From: Gorsachius magnificus
Lineage: Eukaryota > Chordata > Aves > Pelecaniformes > Ardeidae
DNA length: 64,000 bases
Assembly: GCA_034008185.1 (NCBI GenBank)
Contig: CM067084.1
Coordinates: forward strand, 12,171,385 to 12,235,384
Direction of reading: 5' to 3'
The translations under genes were made by a program, and so were the position numbers. Below, piece after piece: positions 24,920 to 36,900 of the stretch (the stretch's first letter is position 1; each line of letters opens with the position of its first letter). The notes beneath the pieces were generated by a model that saw nothing but the letters and a program-made list of their open reading frames with translations, searched no databases and was not told where the DNA came from.

Positions 24920-27900
24920 AGACTGCATTAATGTCCAGGTCCTAACCAGGTCCCTTTCAGTATGACACAGAGCAGTGGGTGCCAAGGATGTGACACGTGA
25001 CATGTCTTCTCAAGTTCAGCAAAGCTCAGGCTTAGGAACTCCTTGTGCTATGAACCTCCACTGTGCAGAGGGTCATTAGGAGTCTGGAGCTGCTTTTATC
25101 TGTTAAATATCTTTTACGTTTTCATTATTCAATTCTTACATTAGCTGTATCAACAGAATTCCAGTTACTTTAAAGACCAAAGGTGGAGTACCCTCGACAG
25201 GAATTTAATGCTGTCAAAATCTGAGTATCTCCATAAGAGTGCCTTAACTGTGCTACTACTCATTGTTCTGGGGACTTTTTTTTTTTTTTTTTTTAAGGGA
25301 TGAGAAATCTATACATATTGGCCTGTGTTAAATATCTGGATGGTTGAAAATCTCAAGCTGAAGGAAACATCTATGCTTAGTATACGTGACTAGACACTTA
25401 TGTACTGTTCTTTCGGTTTTTTTCCTGAATTTAACTCTCTCTGACTAGTTTAAGTAACGCTTTTCAGAGAGTTTCTTAGGATTATGTCATTTAGTGCTTA
25501 GTTTTTCTAAATCTTTCCAGATCTCAAGAAACCTATAGTTTCATTGAGAAGCTCAGTTTGAAAGAATAGTGTATGACCCACATGCTCTTAATTATGGAAA
25601 TTAAAGGACTTTTCCAAGGTCACTCAAAATGTGGGAAACTTTAAACAGTTCAGCAGCTTTACTCTTTTACGGTCTTATCACAAGCCTGCACTGCCATACG
25701 TTATACCCAGCCTTAATGATGGACTAGAAAGCAATACCTTATTCTTTTTATACAGATAAAGCATTTAACCAGATGGCCAAAGGCTACTGCTCGATTACAA
25801 TAAACAAGACTGAAAAAAGGAAAAACTTTTGTATGTGTATTTGTTTTCAATACTCTTGTGCAGAAGCAGAACAAAAATCCAAACCCGACATTCTTACGAC
25901 AAATAGAAGAGCCTTTCAAAAAATTCTCCAGGTCAACAAACCTAAGCTATTTTATACTTGTTTGAGGATCTAGCTGAAGACTTGAAAGCTCTTCTGCACA
26001 CTACTTTGCTGTCACCCCTTTTACATCTGTCTCTCACCATATACTTATCTGTGTGGGGTTTTTTTATGTTGTCTTTTTTTCTATGTTAAACAGAGCAGAA
26101 GTGAAGTACTAGTCTGAGAGTTTCTTAGATGCTAAGTTTGTGAACGGTTCAGGAGGTGACTGAAGATGTAGTATACTCTGGTGCAAAAAAAAAGTGAAAA
26201 AAAAATCACACATACTATGAAGCTTCTAAAAAAAGCACCCAGACGACACGGAATCATGTGCCATGTTTCTAAAGGAAGTCAGCATACAGCAAACAAACAG
26301 AAATAATCTTCTGTCTCTAGGAACCTGCAGTAGCTACAACACCTGTTATTTGTCTGTAACTGTAAAGCAAATACAATGCTGACATTTCCACTTTCAATTG
26401 TAATTCCTCTCTTGCAATACATGGTAGCAGAAACAGAGAACAAGCCTTCATACTTCGCCTATGGAGCCTTTACTGGGATAACAGCTGCCACCGTGCTGAC
26501 CTAGTGGCTTCCACACTGACTCTTGAATCTTTTGTCTCTTTTTATCCCAGAAGAAATTAGTCCAATTATGCTTTTTAAAGGAGGTTGCTTTTTGCTAAAA
26601 GTTTCTAGCTTAAGGATGTGCAAAGAATGCAAATGCATTGTTTAAATGTAATGACTTTTTTTTTTTTTAAACCCAGAACGGACTTTAAAGCAGAATTTCA
26701 GCTCAGTAAAGACAACATTTTTGGAGGGAAAAGACAGTATTCTGCAACAGGGCAAAACATTTAACCACACAATTTCTTATGGGAGGGGAAATCTTAAGTG
26801 GTTAAATAGCAAAGTCAACAAGATCCCCAAGATCAGGCATCAGATGAGCCAGGAGGTGTGCAGCACTGAGCCAGCAAGATATTGGGGAGTTTTATAGCAC
26901 GCTAAGCAAGCTATTGGGGAGTATCGGGAGCAGGGCAGGCTAGTAGTAAACTACACAGTAAGGTACGCTGTTCAGCTGACATGCTGATTTCTTTTTTGTC
27001 AAGGGTTCAAACAGACCTTCAAAATACTTCTGTTTACTTTAGAAAAATACCTTATTTTATAGTTCCAGCTCTACCTGAAGATATGTTTAGACTGTAAAGC
27101 CCCTGATGTGTATACCCATACAGCTGATAACATAGTTTCCTAGAGCAAATAAAAGTGAATGCACCAAAAAATAGCTTGCTCATATGAAAAATGAATGTTT
27201 TCCTAACACCCTGAAACAAGACATTTTTTTCAGGCCCAGAAAATAATTGAATTTGATTCTCTCTCTCAAAAAAAAAAAAAACACCCAAACCAAAACCTGA
27301 AAAAAACCCAAAAATGAACTTTAAGCAAGTCTCTAAAAGAAGAGGAATTTCAGGCCAAAGAATGCCTTTTTTTGATGTGTATAACAAACAAACACTTCAG
27401 CCTTAAAAAAAATACTTTGGTTGAAGAAACATGTTGACTTGTGTGAATTTCAATACTGATTATTTTAACACCCTTTTGTTAACCTAATTATATATTGTGA
27501 ATCCTTCTAAAACTGTTCACAAGCAACCAGAGATGTCAAGGTAAATGCAGAAAAGCAGGGTCAGGCTGTTAGGCCTTGACTGACCCATAAAAGGGAGGAT
27601 TTAATTATGCAAATGCAATTAAAATGGAAGCAGGTACATGAACTCATGCTATCTTTACAAAAATATGATGCTTTATTTTTCACCAATGATAGTGAGCCTG
27701 AATAAACAAATTCAAGAGTTTGTTGACCTATTCACCAATATTTTCTGTAACTTCAAGAAATAACAGCTGCCCACAATAGCATCCTTGTGTCTTAAGCATT
27801 AGGACAATTGAATATGGGCTATGTCAGTGCTTAGCTACAGTGAAAGCAAAATACAAAAGTATTTTGCTCGCTCAGTAACGGACCTTTGGAAAGGTACTAA

Positions 27901-29105
27901 GTAAATAAAATTAAAGTAGAAAAATATTTTATTCTTAAGGGAATGGATTTTATTTTTCTTTTTTTCACAAGATGCCCATGAGAGGAGATGAGAGTCATCA
28001 TTTAATCCTTAAACACAACATGGCCTTGAAACCATTTATGATAGACATAAATATGCAATGCTGAGGTGAGTCTGTGTACCTTAACTTTTTGCTATAAGTT
28101 CCTATACAGGGCTTTCACAGATAAAAATCCCTGAGGCCCTTCACTTGACGAAAACATCACAATGAAGCGGTGCAGGCTTTTGTTGAGAGAACCTGGCTTA
28201 ATAGCCACAGAAGATTAAATTGAAACCTGTGTATAACTAAGAGCAGCAAGAATCCCAGATGAGCTCATTTTCCACTACAATGACATTTGCACAGACTTCC
28301 AGGGACAGGCAGCAAAGCTCACTGAAGTTCTCCAGTGTAAGCAAAAGGGACATGCTACTTGGTGATACTGTCAGATCATAAAAGGCAAAGTACACAGATT
28401 GCTGTAAACCGGACCAGAGAGTGCACCTAAGCTTCATTCCAGGCACCACTTGTCTGTGGATGTCCCAGTAGAAGACAAAGTCTTGCTACGGTACAGCTGG
28501 TAGCTTCATACTGAGAGTTGTAGAACTGGTGTAATTGCAACATGAACCGAGATATTGTAATCAGTTCAGAGCAAGTCTCAGTCTGATATATGAAATTTCA
28601 GATAACTTTGAAATTAGATTTTGATAACAAGATGGGGGGGAAAAAAAATAAAAGCAAGCCAAATTGTTTTGTGGTATCTATGGATGCTTACAGAGTCCAC
28701 AAGGGGAAGCGATACAAATTACTTATGTTGGCACAAAAATCAGTTTCAAAGTACTTCTAAAGATTTTTTTTTTTCTTAAAGTGCTTTATGGCAAAAATTA
28801 TACAATTCATCTCAGATAACTTTAGGGTTCTATAATACAGATTACAGACACTGTTAGTCATTTCGTATTTTCTTTGTGGCCAAATGGCAAGAAATAGCCA
28901 CTTTCAAGATGCAATTAATTTAGACTCTTTTAGATATCTACTTCGGAAACGATTTCATAATCATAAAAGATTAGCTCAGAGGCAGATACCATCAGAGACC
29001 AAGATGTAATAAATCTTATGAGAAAGCAAAGGGAAGGATGCTGAGTCTAAGTAAGAACGATTCAAATTAAAATTTGGTGCATGGAATAAGAAATACAACT
29101 CTTAC
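24920..29105. other. Non-coding intronic stretch
   Basis: AT-rich DNA with homopolymer runs (T-run about 25277-25294, T-run about 26650-26661, A-run about 27268-27281). The 111-codon minus-strand ORF at 27052-27387 crosses A-rich DNA that encodes Phe/Lys runs and has no splice support. No repeat was recognised. Confidence 0.5.
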
Positions 29106-29315
29106 CCAGCTGACTTTTGTTGCATGTCCATGTGCTGCCTTCCCAGGAGGGTGCTGGGGCGGTATGGGGTGGGGGGGCTGTGGCTCCGGGGGGGCTGCTG
29201 TGGGACAGGCTGGGAGGTACGGCCCTGCGCCAGGCGCTGCACATCGCAGCTGCGATTCCTTCGAGTGCATGCGACCATCAATCTCTGCCCGCGAACAGCT
29301 TTTTGCACCACTATG
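29106..29315 (-). CDS. Candidate coding exon, GC/CpG-rich, proline-rich
   Basis: This is one of the two best-supported exons of the proposed gene. The minus-strand acceptor CATTCTTTTTTAACCAACAG has a branch-like TTAAC and a T-rich tract; the donor is CAGCTGG|GTAAGAG. Between them one frame is open for 69 codons and would meet a TAA only inside the donor (GGG TAA), as expected of a real exon. One base (C) completes AGC with the previous exon; the exon ends with GG (phase 2). The peptide begins IVVQKAVRGQRLMVACTRR. Its centre is rich in Pro, Gln, Ser and Arg (VPQQPPRSHSPPTPYRPS), suggesting a flexible linker, and it ends with MDMQQKSA. The exon has 11 CpGs in 210 bp within CpG-poor DNA. Other frames are also open because of the GC content. 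No domain is recognised. Confidence 0.62.
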
Positions 29316-32300
29316 CTGTTGGTTAAAAAAGAATGGCTGCTCTCATTGCTTTCTTTTTAGGAAGTGTTTCTAGATCCCAGCTAAACAACAAATTCGCACT
29401 CATGTGGTGGTATTTACGAGACCTCAGAAGTTAGAGGTTTTGGTAGTAGTACAGCGTACCTAAAAAGTACACACATCTGAATTATTTTTCAAATTTCTCC
29501 CCAAGTCACAGCTCTAGTAATGTCATCCAGATATATATTCAACAGAATAATGTAAAATCTTTGGTGGGAGAGATTTCCTCAGTAGATGAGACCACAGAAT
29601 CAAAATTTAAGCTATGAAGGTCAGATTCTGCTGTAAATCAAAATACCTTCACTTCGACCAGAGTTTGCTCTCAGTCTACAACATGTAGGTGTGACCACTT
29701 TGTTTTTACCACATGCTTTTGTCCTATTCATTTATTATCTGAAATTGGTTAGATGTAATAATTATGAGTGAAAAAGTGAAGTAATCTTTCAGAAGTATAT
29801 TTTATATCGTGTAGCATATGCAGAATTAATCTAACATTAATATCATTAAATTTGTAGTAGTACACTATTTGCTGGTAATTGGCACCTAATAAGTACCTAA
29901 GTAGAAATCAAGGAGGTTTTTTATTTGCTAAGGCATTTCACTTACTGTATAACTGGTTCTAATTTTAATGGCCACTGTGAGTTTCTTAATCCTTTCAGCA
30001 GGTATTGTTATTTAGGAATAATTTACTTCCCTATCACTAAGCTGTGAAAAAATCACATCACTTATGATGCTAAATGATGCAAAGTTATTCCATCAGTGAT
30101 GTAAACTTACGGCATATTTCATGTTTGATACATTTCCTAGCATTAGGTGCATCATTTTTAGGCAACCGGTTGCTGGGTAATCATAATTTCTCTGATATTT
30201 TTCAAGCAAGCAGAGGAGTTTCTAAAGCAGTTTCAGAGGGAAGAAATGAGGTTTTTTGGCAGAGGTAGTATCTTTTATTAGACCAGCTGATATAATGGGG
30301 AACAATCAGGCAAGCTTTCTAGCACACAGTCATGTAATCAATTCTTTTTGAAAAACCTACATAAGCACGAAAGGAGAATAGAAATTGAAATCTTATTTTC
30401 ACAGCTCATGTGTGGATTAGCAGGAATGTAATTTTGGAACAGAACAACTTTGAAAGTTACATCTTCAATTTGCAGATTTAAGTATCTAGGAATAATAAGG
30501 ATTTTCTTTTTTTTTTTTTTAGAATAAGGCATTACTTTCTGTTAGTGTACTTCCAGTAACATCATGGGAGGTATCCAGGTTTTCAAGCCCTAAAAATAAT
30601 ACCTTTTATAGGTATTTTGTGTGTCTTATATACCTTATAGAAAGCACAAGATATATAGCTCTTTTATGTGCATGTAGAAACAAATTTCAGGATCACTGGA
30701 AACAGAGATTTCAATAAAAGCAAATAAAGCCATCTGTGTACACACAATAGCCACTTAATCATTTTCTATATAGTCTTTGTACATATATGACAAATGGGTA
30801 ATTAGGGCATTTATATTCCCTACAAAGAGCCACACAGCGGTCCCACGAAAGCAGATCCACGTGACAGATTCTATATAGTGGCAGAAGCATGATGCATATA
30901 GCAGCTTAGGTGCTTAAAAAAGCACTGAATCTAAACTTAGCAGCTCTGCCTAACTAGGCAGCCTTTAGTATGAGCTGTGCTTCTTCTGGGGTACGACTTG
31001 GACTGCTGATGGTGGCCTGTCACCCTCTCCCCCCCATGCACTTCTCCTTCAGAACAACTGAAAGCTGAAGGGCCCAGGGGAGTCTTGGGTGGTGAGCATA
31101 AAGCCAGGGAAAATGGACAGATTTGAGGATCTGAGTGTACCTTAATTGCAGTTTTAAGTGTTGCAACTGGACTAATAGTAATATGTAGCTGTATCTTTTT
31201 ATTAGATCATTTCAGCATTAATTTAACTAGGAAGAAGTTCTTGACTTGATATTTAAGCTGTGTTTCCTTTTGCCTATAACAAGATTTTGAATATAACAAA
31301 TTCATCAATCTTATTTTGCCACTGTAATCTTATTTGTTCCTCAGCTTCTTGTTTAGTGAAACAAGAATGATCATAATTAGAAGAGGGAACAAATAGGACA
31401 AATGCTAGCCTTTGTAGCTGCTGAAATGGAAGTGTTTTTTTACTAAAGTTGCAAACAAAAAAGGTGGAGTTTGTTCATATATCAACTGAAAAAAGAATTT
31501 TGCTTTCCTTCAGGTCTTTCTTTTTTTCCAGACACAAGCTCTTCAGTTCCTTGTCCTTACTTTCTCTAGGTGTTCTGTCATTTGGTTATTGGGTTTGACT
31601 ATGGATTGTAGCTGTATGAAACATGCTACCGAGGAGCTCAAGTGACAACCCATTCCACTTTGGAGTCAGAATGGTTACCACTCCTGAGTTCCAGGCGGTC
31701 TGTTTGATTGAGGTTCAAAATAAGCACACAATCTCAAAGTAAAAGAAGTCATAATAACATATTTTAAAAGTACTCAGTCCAACATTTGAAAACATTGTTT
31801 AGTTTCTGTCCTAACTTTATGCAAGAATCTCAAATAATATAAAAATATGAATGGTCTGATAACACTATGTAGATCAGAAATAGTAATTATTTTTGTAACT
31901 AAAAGTAGGTGATTTCTAATTTTTTTTTGTTTATTTCAGTAGAAGACATCCCTACTTTCTAATGCTCTGTGGGCTCACTCTTGAAAAGATACATTCATTT
32001 GAGTATTTTTGTTTTCCTTACTCTTGGTTAATAAGAAAATCTGACAAATAATTTGTCTTTACAAAACAGAAGAAGGTAGTCAGAGGAAGAAGAAATAACA
32101 TTTCCAAACACCGTACTGATAAAATTAATGCCGCTGATCAAAATGTATAGGAATAACACATCTGTTTAGTTACTTAGCAATTTTCTCATCTGAAATGTAA
32201 CATGGGTAATTAGTTGAGAAGGGAGGGTGTTGTGTTATCTATACAATTGCATCATGGCATAACAATTCAGTAATACAGCTTTGACAAATGCTACAAGACA

Positions 32301-32871
32301 GACTTCCATAACACATTTTTTAAAAATGTAATCCTAAAGGAGGTATGTGAGAGGAAAAGCAAGGGATGAAGCTTTTTGTTTATTTCATCTCTTACTTAAT
32401 AAATTTTACTATATACCTTTCTATAATAGAGCTATTTGGCACATGCAGATCCATAGGCTCAATGGGAAATTCCAGATTTTGAATGTCATTAAAAAAAAAA
32501 AGACTGTATATTTTTAGGAGTCCAAAGCTGTCAACAACCTCTCTTAAAACACTCAGATCATACACTTTTCTAAATATATACAAACTGTGCATTCAAAAAT
32601 TGTAAACAAATATGTCATCCTCTTATAGCTCATTTAGTGAGCAGACCTACTGTAAATCAGTAAAAAAAATTGTACTCCGATATTTCAGATCATTCCAGTC
32701 CCAAATTCTTATAAATTAGGCTATGGAACACTTATGTACCCTGAGGAGGTTGGTATGATAGACGTTGTCAAGGGATGCCCACCAGGTTAAACTCCAGGCA
32801 AAATAAAGTTAAAACTGCCATTTACTTCTAAAATCAAGCCTGAGTAGACAGAGAAACCTCATGGCTACTAC
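29316..32871. other. Non-coding intronic stretch
   Basis: No exon, repeat family or RNA gene was recognised. There is a T-run at about 30508-30520 and a short C-run near 31027-31034. The plus-strand ORF 30074-30268 has no support. Confidence 0.5.
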
Positions 32872-32930
32872 CTGTATATTTGAGTTCCAATAGTCATCTT
32901 ATTTCTAAGATGAGCACCCTTACCGGAAGG
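32872..32930 (-). CDS. Candidate short coding exon of the minus-strand gene
   Basis: The 59-bp segment follows a strong pyrimidine-rich acceptor (TTATTCCTTCTCTCTTGG, then AATCAGCCCATAG) and ends at the donor TACAG|GTAGTA. It starts in phase 0 and encodes 19 residues, PSGKGAHLRNKMTIGTQIY, plus two bases (AG). These join with C from the 29106-29315 exon to make AGC (Ser). The exon was found by looking for a phase 0 to phase 2 exon between the two neighbouring strong exons, so the phase match is not independent evidence; the acceptor quality is. The peptide is basic and unremarkable. A chance pairing of splice sites remains possible. Confidence 0.42.
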
Positions 32931-33815
32931 CTATGGGCTGATTACCAAGAGAGAAGGAATAAGCTGATTCCCTTAAAGTTATTGTACTGTGCAGAAATTA
33001 ATTCAAGCTTCAGTGGGTGAAGGAGGAGTATAAACAAAACTGGTCACGGAATTTCTGTAACGGGGTGGGAAGAAAAGCTGCCTTCAGGTCCCTAAAACAA
33101 TGAAGATTTTGCATTTTACCCACTGAGTAAGAGTGTTTACAGCAGAAACAGTACAATGGTAAGGTTTTTACCTAGATTTCCATTCTAATAAAATGTAAAC
33201 ATAATGTAAAAAATAGAATTGCTCTGGAGTTTTTACACAGGAATTGGAAAACTGCTCCTTGGATCTATTATTTACTGCCCCTTTCAACTGCAAATGCACG
33301 TAAGAGTTCATGGCCAATGTTTCAGTTCTAACCCAGTTCTGAAAAGTTAGCAACTGGTAATAGGTGTTGAGATAAAACTTATTTAGAAGGCCAGAGAAGT
33401 GTCATAATTTAACTACGTGATCGACTCTTTACAGCTCTGCAGCTTTTGGCAGAAATCTTTCTTTCTTTGTGATACATCTTTCTGTTTACAGCATTTACTC
33501 CATGTTATTTTCTAGGTGCAGTTTTTCACAGAGTAGCAGGAAACATTTCCTAGAAAAGGTTTTCTTGCATCATACCAACGAAAAGAAATTGAGACCGTCT
33601 CCATTGTATACTGGGGAACAGAATCCCAGTGTCTGGGTACACCCAACCCAAACACTGAGAGAAGGGTCCTGGCTAGAATATGCCTTGAATCTCTTTCAAA
33701 CTGCATGACAGACCTGTAAAAGAACCAAAACCTTCTGTATCTTTCCAGCAGTAACCGCAGTATTGAGGAAGAGTGGTTGATTGTCGAGTTGTCACATGGA
33801 GTTAGGATGTACATA
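32931..33815. other. Non-coding intronic stretch
   Basis: No supported feature. Overlapping ORFs on both strands at 33469-33814 (79 codons plus, 100 codons minus) mirror each other and have no splice signals of quality. Confidence 0.45.
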
Positions 33816-33930
33816 GACTCATAGAATCATTTAGGTTGGAAAAGACCTTTCAGATCATCAAGTCCAACCACAAACCTAGCACTGCCAAGTTCACCACTAA
33901 ACCATGTCCCCAAGTGCTGTATCTACAGGC
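33816..33930 (-). mobile_element. CR1 LINE, short 3'-end fragment, minus strand
   Basis: The sequence ACTCATAGAATCATTTAGG, then GGAAAAGACCTTTCAGATCAT and AAGTCCAACCACAAACC, is the reverse complement of the CR1 3' untranslated end, including the terminal ATTCTATGA-type motif. It aligns with the start of the larger CR1 copy at 47157. It is about 115 bp long, a typical 5'-truncated avian CR1 insertion. The right end is approximate because the match fades near CCAAGTGCTGTATCTACAGG. Confidence 0.88.
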
Positions 33931-36900
33931 AATAGATCAAAACACATGGACTCAGATCTGGGGATTTACTACAATGCTCCCGAGTCTTGCATTTAAAATA
34001 GGTGCCAAATAAACTCCGCATGAACTCTACTGATGATTTCATTCCAGTTAGTAATACTATAATCTTATTGTTATAGCTTACTTTCAAATGTATTCCATTT
34101 CTTCTAACACAGTGAATAGTGCCAAGCTCAATTCAACAGATTATATGAGCCTCAAAATAAGGATGTGCAATGTATCTCCAATGAGGTCAAATTATTTGAA
34201 TATCTCAAAAAGGAGCAAGCGTTTCAGCTGCATTTCTCACATTCTCAGCAGTAGTTTTCTCCTTTATTGCCAGTTTATGTCAAAGACATATGGTTTAGAA
34301 GAAGTGGCTCCCTTAAGAATACTTTTGCTTTCAATAAGAATTAGCACTCCATTTCTTCTCCAAATTCTTTCAAGGCTTTGATGTCTTAGCTGAGACACAG
34401 CATTCTTTCATCTTGACATTCAGTAAAGGAAAGCATGTTTTTATTTATTTATTTAAATATATTTAGAAATAGCTTAATTTAATTAGTTGTCATTTCTGTC
34501 TTGACATTCATCCTCCAAAGGTCATATTTTCCCAGTTGTAGTGGCATGTGTATTTTTTAAATTAAAAATAAAATTAAACAAAAAAAATCCTCTCTTTTGA
34601 GATTATCAGTTGCAGATATATTCTCCACTTTAAAATGCATGAACGATGCAAAAGAAAATTCTGTCCCTCAAGTAGGTTCAGTCATCAGTACTGGCTGCAA
34701 AGATTTATTTTTCATCATTTGAATTTCAGGCATGCAGCCCCAATACAGTTGAAAAGGGGAGGTTTATAACCCGACTCAGCTAATGGAGATAGATTTATCT
34801 TAGAACCTAATATCACTCTGCGTAATTTTCAACTCTCTCAACATCATCAGCCTCCGTTCCTGATGTGGTCTCTGTGCAACAAGGTAGGAAGTAGAGCTCT
34901 ATGGAATGTTTGATTCCACTGTCTTGTCCTACTCTAGATCACTGGAGGATCTCCAGAGTAGTGATAACTCTGCCCCAAATATCTAGAATAGATACAGTAC
35001 TTAGTGTACAGCTCCTGCGTCTTTAACATTTTTTTTTTCTTTCTACACAGTAGTGGGTATCTACCTAAATGTAAAACAAAATGCTTTCCTGAGCTGGTAT
35101 TACCAGGTTCAGCTTTAATATAATCTACAATTGCACAGTGATGTTGTCTTAATTCTATATTTAACCAGAACATAGTCATTTGCTTACAACAGGGAAACCC
35201 AGTGTATTGAAACAGCGTACCTCTGCGATTCAGTAGTATATATAAAGGGGTCTGGTTTTTGAGAAGAGAAAACACGATGACGCATTTTAGTCAAAACAGT
35301 TGTCCAGATATCGGGCATATAATGACAGTCTTCCAATTTGAAGATGTTTTACAATTATGTGTGTTGCATTTGGCACTAAAAATACTGTCTGCTGTTGTTC
35401 ATTATAAACAGAAAAGAAAGGAAATCCTCTTCTAAAGTTTCAATTGCTTACAATTTAAAGATCTAAAGTGCTTAAAATTTAAAGATCTTATATTTAAATT
35501 TATTCCCAGGGATTCCTTTTAAAAAAAAGATAAAATGTTGAGCTAAAATTTTTCATGCCAACTTTGAGAAATAATTTAAAAAACATTTGAAGTCTCATCT
35601 CATAGCTAGTTCACATCATTTTTTCCTAATATAGATTCCTTCCTCCTTTTAACATAAATTCAATATTCTTATGAGCAGAGCCCTATTAAGGACTCCTTTC
35701 ACTGCAGTTTAATTTTCAGTAGCCCAAGAAATATTCACCAGTATTGTCACTGCAAACTACCAAATCCAGATGCAAATGAATGAATCAATACCATTCAGAG
35801 AGAACCCCAGTGTCCCACCTTAAATAGAGGTTTATAATTTTATTCCGTATTTTATCATCTCCCATTTCTGAGTATAGCATTCCATCTATGTTTAATCAAA
35901 AAATTAAATTACCATTTTAATAGATGGAGATATTGTATCTGAGAGTGTGCAAAGATAAAAGCAATGAACAGCTCTTTTAGATCCATTTTAGATTTATGCA
36001 ACTAAAAAATATGACAGTTTATGAAAATGCAATGAAACATCCAGGGTAGATAGGAAGCTGAGTTAATAATTGACCATACACCGTGAAGTGTTAGTTGGAC
36101 TCTTGCAGATCTGCTTTTGTAAATCAAATGCCTTGTAAAAATACGATTATTATTACCAATTTTCATTATAGTTCTTTCATTACAAAAGAAACAATCTCAA
36201 ATTGAGGTCAAAATACCATTACTTCACTGAAACATAATAATTTTCTTTTTATACCCATCACTGGCAACCATAGACAATAGACACAATAATTTCAAAGACA
36301 CCTTACCATAAGAAATGCCTGAAAACATTAGTGTAATCTAGAGATGGATTTGTGCTGCAAATCAGAGCATCACCTCCCAAGACTTCTTACCTGCATCCAT
36401 CGTAACGACAAATCTGTTGCATGTCCAAATGAAGCAACAGAAAGGATAACACACCAGACATGAACAGGCCTGGAAAAATGAGAGAAAAAAGCCAACATTT
36501 GTGACACAACCACTGGTCAGGCTGTACCTCTTAATGTTCACATCAGTTTTGTCACCAGAAACATTTGCGTTTTTTTTTTTAATTTGAATGTTATGTAGAA
36601 ACTGTTCATGGGAATAAGCAAAGGGTCAGCCCTTAACATAGCTTGTCCATGATCTCAGTGAAGACTTGGCATTTTCTCAGAGGCAGCACTGACATATGAA
36701 CTAGGATGAAGTCCTCACATCCTTATGCCCTTCTGCCATGAAACACCTCTGTCTTGCCAGAAAATACAAAATACCTTCCTCGCTTTCTTCTTCATTTCTT
36801 CTCTTGCATAAGTGATTTCTAACAGTGATGATGAGTGTTTGTATCGTAAGAGAACTGACCACGGGTATTTCTTATTAGAGATTTTTAATCATTAAGCCAT

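Noticed and set aside
27052..27387. 111-codon minus-strand ORF
   Set aside because: Crosses A-rich runs giving Phe stretches; no splice sites or CpG signal.
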